From contig CM021323.1 in NCBI GenBank assembly GCA_010645155.1, forward strand, positions 2,755,488 through 2,819,487: a DNA stretch of 64,000 nucleotides. Reading direction: 5' to 3'. How positions within the stretch are numbered: the stretch's first letter is position 1; the number at the start of each line of letters is the position of its first letter. Shown here one piece after another: positions 37,665-47,460 of this stretch. The position numbers and the translations under genes are program-made. Source of the stretch: Tigriopus japonicus. Taxonomy: Eukaryota > Arthropoda > Copepoda > Harpacticoida > Harpacticidae. Under the pieces are notes generated by a model that saw only the letters and a program-made list of their open reading frames with translations, did no database searches and was not told the DNA's origin.

Positions 37665-40600
37665 ATGGGCAAGAAGCAACATCAGAAGGACAAGTTGTAA
37701 GTTCGCTTTAAGGAGTTAGTTGTTAGTTGATTAATGAGTCCTTCGCTGGATTTGGATCTCGTTAGTTCTTGAATTAGTCTTGATTCTCGTGTCTCCATTT
37801 TAGATATGTGACGGCTACGGAATGGGCCGTGGAAGGCGGGGGTAAGAAATCCCAAGGCCAAGACCCGGAAACCCGAGCTTACAAGCGCTTGCCCTTTGAT
37901 CATTGCGCTCTGTCGCTTCAGCCTTTCACCAATCCGTATTGCGATGGTCAAGGCCACGTCTTTGATCTGGTCCATATCGTCCCCTACCTCAAAAAGTTCA
38001 AGTCCAATCCGGTCACGGGCCAAAAGTTGGAAGCCTCTGAGCTGACCAAGCTCATCTTTCATCGGGACGCCGAAGGTCGACCCCAATGTCCGGTTTTGTT
38101 CAAGGTGTTTAACGACTCCACGCATATTGCGGCCGTCCGCACCACCGGCCACGTGTACTCCTATCAAGCCTTAGCCGAGCTCAACCTGAAGGCCAATAAC
38201 TGGAAGGATCTGCTCAACGACGAGCCCTTTCAACGGTCGGATATTATTGTGTTACAAGATCCCAGCACTTGCGCCGAAAAATTCAACTTGTCGCAATTTC
38301 ATCACGTTCAAAAGCGCTTGAAAGTCGATGATGATGGTAAGTCTAAGTGCCTAAGTGCTTTCACTTAGGATAGATTTTATTGTAATTCAATGGTAATTGA
38401 AGTAACAAACCAAAGGCAAACGCCATCTTTCTGTCAAGATTAAATCACGGTTTAATTGAGCGCAATGTCAGAAGATGCTTTATGTAATTGAGCGTCGTCA
38501 GAGAGCAATCATCAAACACCTTGTCTATTTGAGTCTTTGTTTTATTTTATTTTTGAATCTTATCAGTATATATTTTTTTCTATTTCTGTTCCTTTTTAAA
38601 CTGTCCTAGATAAACCCTTATCAAGATACTGGTTATTTTGACACGAAATGTATAATCGATTACGCTGTGGCGACCCTTCGGATCATAGATCCGCCTCAAC
38701 ACGCACATTCCTAAGTGACATGCGTGATTTACTTTTCATCATACCATTCTTTGGGTTTTTACCAATCACAACAGCCGTGCCCGTCGAAAATTATGAGGGA
38801 TGCCGAGTTTGATTTTTTCTGTAGTTTTGCCATTTTGGTCTTTTAGGGCAGGGGTGTGCAAACCCTGGCCCGCGAGCTGATTTTGCGTGGCCCGCGAGAG
38901 TATTATAAAATTCATAAGATTGATTATGCATATGTAGGGTAGGTAGATTGTAGAATTTTATACTAGAAATTATTTGCCATTTTGGATGGTGTGGCCCTCG
39001 AGCGCCAACGGTCCGGACAATTTGGCCCACTCCTAAATAAGTTTGCACACCCTTGTTTTAGGGTATATACAGTAATCTCAAACCTTAACCCAACAGTCTT
39101 TGATTCTTTTAAATTTTTCATAATTTCATAAATTAAAGATTCAAATAAATCTACATAATTTTTCAACCATACATTATATGAAAAGAAATCATTTTTCATT
39201 CTTAGTGTTAATAGAAAATCCGCAGTCTTTTTGAAAATTCATCATTCGAGCACACAGAGAGGCCTATTCATCGAATTACTCATGAAAAAGCCCAAACAAT
39301 ATTTCTCAAATGATAGACACAAAAGGAATGACGGACGTGTTCAAAATTCGTAATTCGGTAGATGAATTAGCCAAAATTTAGCCGATGCCTAACTGCAATT
39401 CTGAAATAAGTAACGACTTGTTGTTAATTAGGGCTTGAAGTATTGATGTTACATGATTAGGCTAACTTTCCTCGTCACTTGTCTGCGTAGAATTGGAAAG
39501 GGCCAAAACGGATCCTCGTGCTCGCTTGAAACGTGTCAACGCTGAAACCAAGGACGCTCTAGCTGAGCTTGATCGTACTTACAAAGCTCCGGAGGTCAAA
39601 GTCACTGAAGAAGAGAAACCCGACAAGTTCAATGCCGCTCACTTTTCCACCGGTAAAGTTGCCGCCTCTTTCACGTCCACCGCCCAGAATCGAACTTTGG
39701 TCCACGAAGCGGCCATTTTGGAGGAAGATGTGGTTCGATATGCCCGGGTCAAGAAAAAAGCCTATGTACGCCTTGTTACCAATGTGGGCCCCATCAATGT
39801 GGAGCTCCATTCGGACTACGTTCCCAAGACGTGTGAAAACTTTCTCAAGTTGTGCCAAAAGAACTACTACAACGGTACCAAGTTCCATCGCTCCATTCGA
39901 CATTTTATGGTGAGGGAGGCAAAACACGATTAAGCATTTCCTTTGCCTCTACATAATCCAATTTGGGAATAATTTTTTGGCCATTAGATTCAAGGTGGAG
40001 ATCCCACTGGAACCGGAACCGGAGGTGAATCATATTGGGGTGAGCCCTTTAAAGACGAGTTTAAACCGTTTCTAACTCACACCGGGAGAGGTATCCTAAG
40101 CATGGCCAATTCCGGACCAAGTACAAATAAATCCCAGTTGTAAGTACTAAAAATCCTCTATTTCATGATTTCTAAATGAGACAAAGGAAAAGTGTCCTTC
40201 GCTGCCAGTATGATCTCAGATTGGAGGATTAAGTTTTGATTGAAAAGCAATAACGCTTACTCGCCCTCGAGGTTTGACCTTTGTGGAACATGCTCTCTCT
40301 TCAAAGTTCCTTTCCAATAGCCAATAACACAGTTTCACAATCATTTCGTAGCACGAAATGCCCAAGAAAAGTCCCAGATAACCGCCGGCCTCGCCTACCA
40401 TCGATAAAACGTCATAAACCAAGAACTCTAAGGTCACTTTGATATCTTCATTGAAAAGAATATTCAACATGGCTTGGTCGGTGATTGTAGCTCCTGAGGG
40501 GAGCTTCCAGCGCTCCTGAATCGCCGGTGAAGAGGAAAAAGTCATGAACTGACAAGGCAGTTCGCAATTTTTCAACTCCGTGTCTCTTAATTCAGCCCAA

Positions 40601-43117
40601 GCAGTCTCTTCCCCCGTTCCTTTATAATGTTCTGGGGCTTGACATAGACGATCTTCGTCATCTTGGGTCAGGTTTCCAATGTTCCACGGAAACAGACATT
40701 TCTCCCTCGTCCAAAGAATCTTATTGACCGTACTTTCCCAACAAATGTCGTAGCCGTAGTTCATGTCCAGGCTACAGTCATTCTTTGGGCTTTTCTTCTT
40801 GATAAAAACTCCGTGAGAGATGGCAATTTCCGTTGTATAAGAAGTGATTACGCCCACTGTGATGGTGTTAGCCTTTCGAAATTGGCCATGTTGATGAAAT
40901 TTGACGATCCATCCTCGACTGTTAAAGTCAGTTCCGGTTTCCATGCCGAACTTGTCTTGCGAATAAAATCCAAATTGAGCCGTAGCCACACCCGCTTGAA
41001 TGAAATCGTTGGGAATACGAGTGGAATAGCACAATCCATGATCACGATCAGCCACGGGACTCCATTCTAGATCGTATGGGTGGTCTTGATCGTATAGAAC
41101 GTGCTCATAAGATCCACGCACTTTACTAAAGGTCTTAATCTTAACTTTGAGCACAAATTCTGTGACGGAGAAACGGGTTCTGTTCATGAACTCGAAAACG
41201 CTCAGTTTAGCGGGGAAATTCCCTGAATCTAGGACTTGCCTGTGGTCCAAAAACCCATACTCTTTTAAGATATTCTTCTTATATCCCAGTCGCCAACAAA
41301 CGGTAATATCGGGAAACTCAGCCTGAGATGTTGGTACGTAGTTGACGCGGGTTCCGATTTCTTTTTCAAGGTACTTGATCACGCATTGGGTGGTGTAAAA
41401 GATGGCCACCCCCGCACAAACAATACGAAAAATTATGCTAATACTTGTCTTGAGTTGCTCTGGATTTACCCTCAAGTTCATGATTTTTCGAACTTCTCAA
41501 TTGAATTGTCGTGGAACCTGTAGTGGTTGATACGAGAAAATTCGATACTCGACTGAACCCTGAGCCTCAAATGTATTGAGTCAAACACTCAACGCCACTA
41601 ACAAAATGTACGACCGACCAATATACAGTACCTACAGACGTATGTCCGAAGGCTGATAGGCTAATGGACAGCCAAAAAGAGATCTCAAAGATAGTAGGAC
41701 TTTGGGAGACATTATGATAGGAACCCCCTTGGTGTTAGTTTAAACATTCTAGGAGAAAACCGAAGTATTCAAATGTGAGACGTGGAAATCTGTTTATTGT
41801 AATTATGGTATATTCAAGTAATGAAATTTGATTGTTGAGTCTCTTATAATTGCTAGTAAGCGAAGAGATGCATTGGAAATATAGGTAGCTTGCAACAGTA
41901 TATTTTTAGCTCTCTGGTCCTCCCTCAAGTCTTAGTGCACCTAATTTGAAGGCACCAATAATCCGATGGACATTTTCGCTGTTTAATTGGGGTTTATTTG
42001 AAATATGGATGATTTATTGTCGGTACTGACGATGCAACCATACGTTTTGTGAATTGAATATCGGAGAACCAAACAAACTCAGTTGAGTTCAAAATCATTG
42101 ATCGAGATGTTCAAAATCAATCGACACAAAGCGTTTGTCGGTTAGACGCTTAAACATATTACTTTATTCCATGATAACAACCAAAGTGAAATCAATATTT
42201 GTACCCAATATAATTCTTATACCTTATTGAAGCTTAAGAACAACTTTATAGTTATTCGGTGTTATGTCTTTTTCACTTATCAAACAACTAGGAACTTAAT
42301 CGAAAAAGTCGACGGGTATCAAAAGGTATTGACAAAGCCATCAACAGTCAAGTCACTTCCAAGAAGAGCGTTTACTGACACTGAACCTTCGCAAAAATAA
42401 TGGGTTTGATAAAGTGCAGGGGGTAGAATAATAAGCGAACACTAACCCATTTGAAGTCAATTCATTTCCTATTTTCTACACATTTTCAATAAGTGTTTAT
42501 TTCAGCTTCATCACTTTCCGCTCTTGCAAACATTTGGATGGAAAGCACACTGTTTTTGGAAAAGTTGTTGGTGGAATGGAAACACTTTCCGCTTTGGAAA
42601 GGGTCGAAACTGATAATAAAGATCGACCCATCGAAGATCTAATTCTGGAAAGAACCTCTGTTTTTGTTGATCCTTTCAAAGAAGTTGACGATCAGGTAAC
42701 GTTTTGAACCGAAAACACGTTTTCATTTCGAAAATGCCTTTAAAGTCAACATGAATTACTGTCCCCCTTTCCTTCTTGGTTAGTTGGCCAAGGAAAGACA
42801 AGAGGAATTGGAGAAGACCAAAGTCCAGGAGGCATCCTTAATAGAAAAGAAAAAGTCCGGAACCGAGCAAAAGGTGTACGGAAAGGGAGTCGGAAAGTTC
42901 CTTAATCCGTCTCTAAAACGTGAAGCGAGGTATGTATTCACTTGTATGTAAGTGATGGACGGCTAGCGTCAATTAGAGGGCTCTAGTGTCAATAACACAG
43001 TTTTTTATCTATTGCAGAAAAGCGGAGGGTGAAGAATCATCCAGTGGGGTTGAAACCAAAAAGAAAAAGAAGACATCAGATGCATCCTATGGGTTTTCTA
43101 ATTTCAGTGCGTGGTGA
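37665..43117 (+). CDS. PPIL2: Peptidyl-prolyl isomerase-like 2 (U-box plus cyclophilin), 523 aa, 7 exons
   Basis: A nuclear spliceosome-associated protein with a U-box (E3 ligase-type) and a cyclophilin isomerase domain. Exons: 37665-37696, 37804-38336, 39491-39909, 39988-40139, 42506-42695, 42784-42929, 43018-43117 (TGA). All junctions keep phase. The total of 523 aa is close to about 520 in human. It starts [11 protein letters not shown], the conserved family start. The U-box follows ([13 protein letters not shown]...[13 protein letters not shown], about residues 35-110), then the family linker [18 protein letters not shown] and the cyclophilin domain from about 280 to 435. The catalytic Arg is in [35 protein letters not shown] and [18 protein letters not shown] are also present. 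The protein ends GFSNFSAW, matching the family end GFGDFSSW. The position of cyclophilin A Trp121 is His (about residue 388). Intron 2 (38337-39490) holds a hAT-type MITE and intron 4 (40140-42505) an opposite-strand channel gene. Confidence 0.95.
38849..39055. mobile_element. Non-autonomous hAT-type MITE, 207 bp, with 8-bp target-site duplication
   Basis: Terminal inverted repeats CAGGGGTGTGCAAAC (38849-38863) and GTTTGCACACCCTTG (39041-39055) match at 14 of 15 positions. The element is flanked on both sides by TTTTAGGG (38841-38848 and 39056-39063), a perfect 8-bp duplication. The CAGGGGTG start, the GTGGCCCGCGAG-type interior and the 8-bp duplication are hallmarks of hAT elements. It has no transposase and sits in PPIL2 intron 2. 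The perfect duplication implies a fairly recent insertion. Confidence 0.9.
40216..41481 (-). CDS. DEG/ENaC family sodium channel subunit, intronless, 421 aa
   Basis: A trimeric amiloride-sensitive-type cation channel subunit of the plasma membrane (the family includes ENaC, ASIC and insect pickpocket). Residues about 12-36 form the first membrane helix after a very short N-terminus. Directly after it comes the family hallmark FPDITVCWR (usual FPxITxCN form). The ectodomain is about 310 residues and carries fewer cysteines than usual ([21 protein letters not shown] near its end). The second helix region (about 352-388), [25 protein letters not shown], matches the family pore: gating-region residues, the GGYLGLFLG stretch and the G-I-S selectivity filter (G-x-S). 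At 421 aa it is shorter than most members (about 500-650), and the N-terminal HG gating motif is not evident. It is a single exon on the strand opposite its host, inside PPIL2 intron 4. No poly(A) signal was found near the stop. It is probably functional, since the frame is unbroken. Confidence 0.88.
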   Translation of the reverse strand: MNLRVNPEQLKTSISIIFRIVCAGVAIFYTTQCVIKYLEKEIGTRVNYVPTSQAEFPDITVCWRLGYKKNILKEYGFLDHRQVLDSGNFPAKLSVFEFMNRTRFSVTEFVLKVKIKTFSKVRGSYEHVLYDQDHPYDLEWSPVADRDHGLCYSTRIPNDFIQAGVATAQFGFYSQDKFGMETGTDFNSRGWIVKFHQHGQFRKANTITVGVITSYTTEIAISHGVFIKKKSPKNDCSLDMNYGYDICWESTVNKILWTREKCLFPWNIGNLTQDDEDRLCQAPEHYKGTGEETAWAELRDTELKNCELPCQFMTFSSSPAIQERWKLPSGATITDQAMLNILFNEDIKVTLEFLVYDVLSMVGEAGGYLGLFLGISCYEMIVKLCYWLLERNFEERACSTKVKPRGRVSVIAFQSKLNPPI

Positions 43118-43331
43118 TCAGAAAGCAGTTTTTTTAATGTTTTTCTCAACAAATCTGGCGTCTGGGTCTCTGACGAAGTTGTATTGAATGTACTTAGAAA
43201 ATACATGGCCCATGTGGAATGCTGTAAGAGCAGATGAAGGTCCCATCCATTTCTTATCCTGACAATTCTTGATCATGCAAAAGGATCGTTGGAACCAGAG
43301 CGATCATGAAGCAATGAATGAATGATCTCTT

Positions 43332-44597
43332 ATGTCTCAACTAGGATATGCGGCAGTCGTCGTCATGAGTCTCCCTCCCAACATTGTAGATTTCTTATTT
43401 GACAATGGCAACTTTGACCATATTTTGAAGAAAATCTTTCGCAGTCTGGATGGCAACAGTTTGGCTAGTGTAGAAGCAACCAGTCGCCGATGGAGATCCT
43501 TCATTCGTCAACACATCTGGTGTGATGCCACGGCCAAATTGGAACTAGAAGAGGCTTGGTCCAAGCATATCCCCACCTTTTCGGTCAAGTTTCACCGGTC
43601 CAAGTTGGTCTCATTGGCTTGCTCTGCCCAATACATTGTGGGTGGAGAGGAAATTTCTGGTAATGTGGTGGTCTACAGCCGCCAACAGATTGTTCGAACT
43701 CGTTGGAACATGTCCCATATCATCGGCTCAGGATCTGTTCCAAAGCTTATCGATGACATTCGACCTTTGTTCCTTACCAGAGCTCATTTGAGAACCGTAA
43801 CATCGGTGGACTTGAGTGGGGATCTGTTATTCACCGGGTCATTGGACGGATGTGTTCGAGTCTGGGATTTAACGCAAGGATCACTCCTGAAAACCATTAT
43901 TAAAGACAATAGAGAGATCCGCGCTCTCAAGGTCAAGTCCAAGCAACTGTTTTTCACGTTCGGAATAACCATTATGGTGTACAGTTTGACCCAAGGATCT
44001 GATGGGGACTTGGGTGTAGCGGTCAAGACCATGTTGGTTGGGCATAAGGGTCCAGTTTTATCCCTTGCCATCAACAATGAGCAAGTGATGGCGAGTGCCT
44101 CTGCGGATAAGACTGTCATTCTATGGAACCTCAAGCTATTTAAAGTGAGCAAGACTTTGATCGGCCACAAGGCCACGGTTCGTTGCGTGGCTATAAACCA
44201 AGATTTTTGTGCGTCCGGTTCTTTGGACCGGACTTGTCGGATTTGGTCGCTTTTGACGGGTTCTTGCGTCCGCGAGATTCTACAAGAACTTTCAGTTCGT
44301 AGTATCACCATGAATGAATACCGTCTGGTTACGGGGGATTCGGGTGGGTATGTGTTTATCTGGTCATTGTCGAATTGCGTGGATGATTCCAAGGGGCCCG
44401 ATAAGCTCTGTTGGCGAGCTCACAATGCTATTGACAGCGATCGACCCATGAAAGAGCCACATCGGGCCGTGTACGGGGTCTATATGGAAAACGGCGTTCT
44501 CATAACGTTAGCGGGCCAAAATGGGCGAATTGGTGTTCAAGATTTCTGGGATAATATTGGACCGGATGTGTTCAAATTAGAGTCGTATGTCATCTGA
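43332..44597 (+). CDS. F-box and WD40 repeat protein, up to 421 aa
   Basis: Predicted SCF ubiquitin-ligase substrate receptor: the F-box binds Skp1 and the WD40 propeller binds the target. The N-terminal F-box is around residues 25-62 (HILKKIFRSLDGNSLASVEA, then SRRWRSFI...WCDATAKLEL). WD repeats begin near residue 155: LLFTGSLDGCVRVWDL, then a degenerate blade, SASADKTVILWNL, GHKATVRCVAINQD, ASGSLDRTCRIWSL and LVTGDSGGYVFIWSL, with a last partial blade to the end. I count five or six clear blades. The frame is uninterrupted, so the gene is single-exon or nearly so. The start is doubtful: a good splice acceptor (CTCTTATGTCTCAACTAG, ending 43344) overlaps the first ATG, so translation may begin at Met12 (43365, MSLPPNIV). 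It lies only 214 bp after the PPIL2 stop. I cannot assign it to a particular FBXW orthologue. Confidence 0.85.
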   Translation: MSQLGYAAVVVMSLPPNIVDFLFDNGNFDHILKKIFRSLDGNSLASVEATSRRWRSFIRQHIWCDATAKLELEEAWSKHIPTFSVKFHRSKLVSLACSAQYIVGGEEISGNVVVYSRQQIVRTRWNMSHIIGSGSVPKLIDDIRPLFLTRAHLRTVTSVDLSGDLLFTGSLDGCVRVWDLTQGSLLKTIIKDNREIRALKVKSKQLFFTFGITIMVYSLTQGSDGDLGVAVKTMLVGHKGPVLSLAINNEQVMASASADKTVILWNLKLFKVSKTLIGHKATVRCVAINQDFCASGSLDRTCRIWSLLTGSCVREILQELSVRSITMNEYRLVTGDSGGYVFIWSLSNCVDDSKGPDKLCWRAHNAIDSDRPMKEPHRAVYGVYMENGVLITLAGQNGRIGVQDFWDNIGPDVFKLESYVI

Positions 44598-44740
44598 TTT
44601 TCTGAGATTAGTTATCCATTCATTATTCATCATCATCTTCGCCATCATCATTATTTTCATGTTGTATCAGGTTCGCGCGTACATAGTTTTCATAAATTTT
44701 TGTTTCACCATTAAGTTCTTACAAAACTAAAAACAAAACT

Positions 44741-44746
44741 AATAAA
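44741..44746 (+). other. Poly(A) signal of the F-box/WD40 gene
   Basis: AATAAA lies 144 bp after the stop codon at 44597 and is followed by AT-rich sequence. Confidence 0.7.
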
Positions 44747-45213
44747 ATATATAATAATGGTACAAATTGCAATTTCACTAGTAATTAAAAATAGTTCTGG
44801 CAAAACCAGGCATTCAGTGTGCGATAAAAGTAAGGATGTTCGTGTGAAAATAGTTAGCCTTCCTTGGTATCAGCACATTATCAATTCTTGGTTGTAATTT
44901 ATGACAACCTTGCTTTACTGTACTTCATACTACTTTACTGTAAAAGCCATACCACAGAAATGAATTACTGATATAATGTTTAAACGAGAAAAAGACGTAG
45001 TATATGAAAAAGTAAATCATTTTAGATCTTGGAACAGTCTCTAAAAAGGTTCTCTTTCGAGTCCTAGAAATGTCATAAATCATCATATTCAGCTTCTACG
45101 ATGTAAAGAAAGCGTTTGGTGACGGGGTTTTTGTCAATCTCAGTGAGAGTGCCGATCATCTTAGGGATTACAATGAAATGAATCATTCAAGTATAACGAT
45201 GACTGAGGTCTGA

Positions 45214-47460
45214 CTATATTTTCACGTGTCTAGACGGTCTAAGGCGAAGCTTGTTCATAATGCGATTGAAATGATGTGAGACAGCGGCATCAACCCACAC
45301 ATTTTTGTCAGGAACGATCTCCGGGATTTGAATATGCTTGGCATGAAGGCACAATGGCATTTGTCTCGCGGCAGTTGCTCGAATGCCAAGTCTGTCTAAT
45401 GCATAGGGCGGGAGTCGCTGGAAAATAAAAAAAAAGTGAAAATACGAACGGGTTGATTCACCTCAGTATCCGTGTAATCGTAATAGAATAGTCGCTTACT
45501 TGGGGTTTTCCCACAGAATCAATTTTGTCGTAGACATGATCTCCCAAGATTGGACATTTGATGCCCAAGCTGAGGTGAGCGCGAATTTGATGCCTAAAGC
45601 CCGTAATTGGCTTAGCTTCGATGAGTTGCATCCTGTGTTTCGACGAGAGCACCCGATATTCGGTGACGGCTGGAAGTACGTGGCCTTTATAACTCTTTAA
45701 GCCGGTAATCACGTCGGACTTGGAGTACATTGGTCGAACGGTCATCCGGAATCGCTCATTTAATCGGGTCTCAGCCAAAGGAATATTGATGATGCCTTCC
45801 GAGGGCTCGGCTTCGCCCTTCGCAATGGCCCAATAGCGTTTGTCGATCTTGCGCTGACGAAATAGATCTGTCAAAGTGGTTTGCATCAATTTGGACTTGG
45901 CTAATAGCAAAACGCCCGTTGTATTCTTATCTAGTCGATGGACCACGAACAACTCGGGCACATCAAAGTGTTTGGCCAAATCCGGCAGGTACTTGTCCAC
46001 CGAATGAAATGATTTGCTGCCTTTGTGATACATTTCGAGGCCGTACAATTTGTTAATAGCCACAATATCATCTGGAAATGAAGAAAATGATTCTTTTTGG
46101 CACCGGTTCAAAGTATTCATAAAAAGTTTGACTCACGTTTGTCAAAGATAACGCTACGTTTGAGCTTCTCGATGATATCTAAAGAACAGAGGGCTTCTAA
46201 ATCTTGTGGCTTGAACGTGTCGCTTAGTTTAGAGGCTAGTTTCTTGGAAGGGGGTTCTTGCGTTGTTTGACTTAAGTTCACGTGTTCCACCACCGCGTCA
46301 CCCGCATCTTTTACCTGAGCCGCAGTTGAGATACGTTTCATAAGCGAGTCGCTCCACAATCGATCCGCCGAATCTTTATGAGGCGATTCGGGCGTTTCCG
46401 GTTGTTTCCGCAACTTTTCCACATAAGCGAGAGCGGTCGTTTGATCCAAGGGACGCCGAGCCACTTTGGGCCGTGGAGCGGGTTTGTTTTTTTCCGGAGG
46501 CGGAGGAGCCGTAGGCGGGATCAACTGTTGGTCAACAAAGTTGAGATCTTGACTGGCTTCTCGAACGAGTTGTCGCATGGCCAGAGTATCTGTAGGATCC
46601 GTGGGTACGGGAGTATCAATGAATCGGGCCGTTCCAAAATATTGTTGATCCACGGAATTCAGATCTACCAGACGATCATTTTCAGTCATGGTCGGGGTTG
46701 GGTTCAGAGTTTCATTCTTTCCGCGGCTATCGGTGGGCGTTCCGGCAAAGTATTGTTCGTCGAAGACATTATCGGAAACCGAGACGACCTCTTCCACGCC
46801 AAAATTCGGCGAGACGGTGGACATAGGAGTCACGGGTGGGGTTGCGGGTTCCGCTTTAGGCGGGTGGAAGATTCTGGGAGTGGGCTGGGATTTCATCGAC
46901 TCCTTCGGGGCCGGTGCTACGGGTCCACCCACATCCGGTCGAGTGAGCGCATCGTCCGTCTCAAACCAGAAATTCCGATCCTCTTCCTCTTCCAACGCGG
47001 TCGACGGGTTAAACACGGGCACCGTTTGACCCGACAGATTCAACGGGGTGGTCGGTGTCTCCGAGAGGTGGGGCGAGAAGATCAGATGCCCCAGAGCCTC
47101 ATCCGCTTGGGACGAAGTCGGCTCCGATTCAAAGAGGTCCTGTTGGCCGTGAATTTGCGGCTGATTAGCCGTATCTAATCGAATGGATCCGAAATGCGTG
47201 GACCACGAGCGCTCCAATGAGCTCAAGCCCGATTTCGACGACGAAGACGATCCGGATGGCGGATGCACGTAGGCTCGCCACTGATCCGAAGGGTCCGAAG
47301 TCGAGCGTGAAGAATTCCAATCCGAATCGCCCTTGACCGTCACCTGACCTCGAGGCCAACCTCGAACCAATCCCGTGGTCAAAGCGCGTTGGATTGAGCC
47401 CCGCTTCAGGCGGGAATGGACTGAGGGCGTGGCCCCGCGTCCCAACCCAAGCCTCAACAT
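45214..47460 (-). CDS. RPUSD4: RPUSD4-type mitochondrial RNA pseudouridine synthase, 699 aa, 3 exons
   Basis: Converts uridine to pseudouridine in mitochondrial RNA (RluA family). Minus-strand exons: 47460-46137, 46071-45500, 45417-45214 (TAG). Donors GTGAGT and GTAAGC and acceptors TTTCCAG keep phase. The catalytic domain starts near residue 443 (DDIVAINKLYGL). The active-site motif is VVHRLDKNTTGVLLLA, with Asp near residue 490, followed by KRYWAIAKG, ITGFRHQIRAHLSLGI and CPILGDHVYD. The C-terminus MPLCLHAKHIQIPEI matches the human PLHLHARQL region. The first exon encodes about 440 residues, mostly disordered and rich in Pro, Ser, Thr and Asp. It begins MLRLGLGRGATPSVHSRLKR, an Arg-rich, acid-free mitochondrial-targeting type start. 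Human RPUSD4 is only about 377 aa, so the extension is unusual. Within it a short motif recurs three times (NVFDEQYF, NSVDQQYF, NFVDQQLI). The gene is convergent with the F-box gene. Confidence 0.88.

Noticed and set aside
46378..47178. 266-codon plus-strand frame opposite RPUSD4 exon 1
   Set aside because: Antisense shadow of a long, stop-poor disordered exon; Arg/Gly-rich without any domain.
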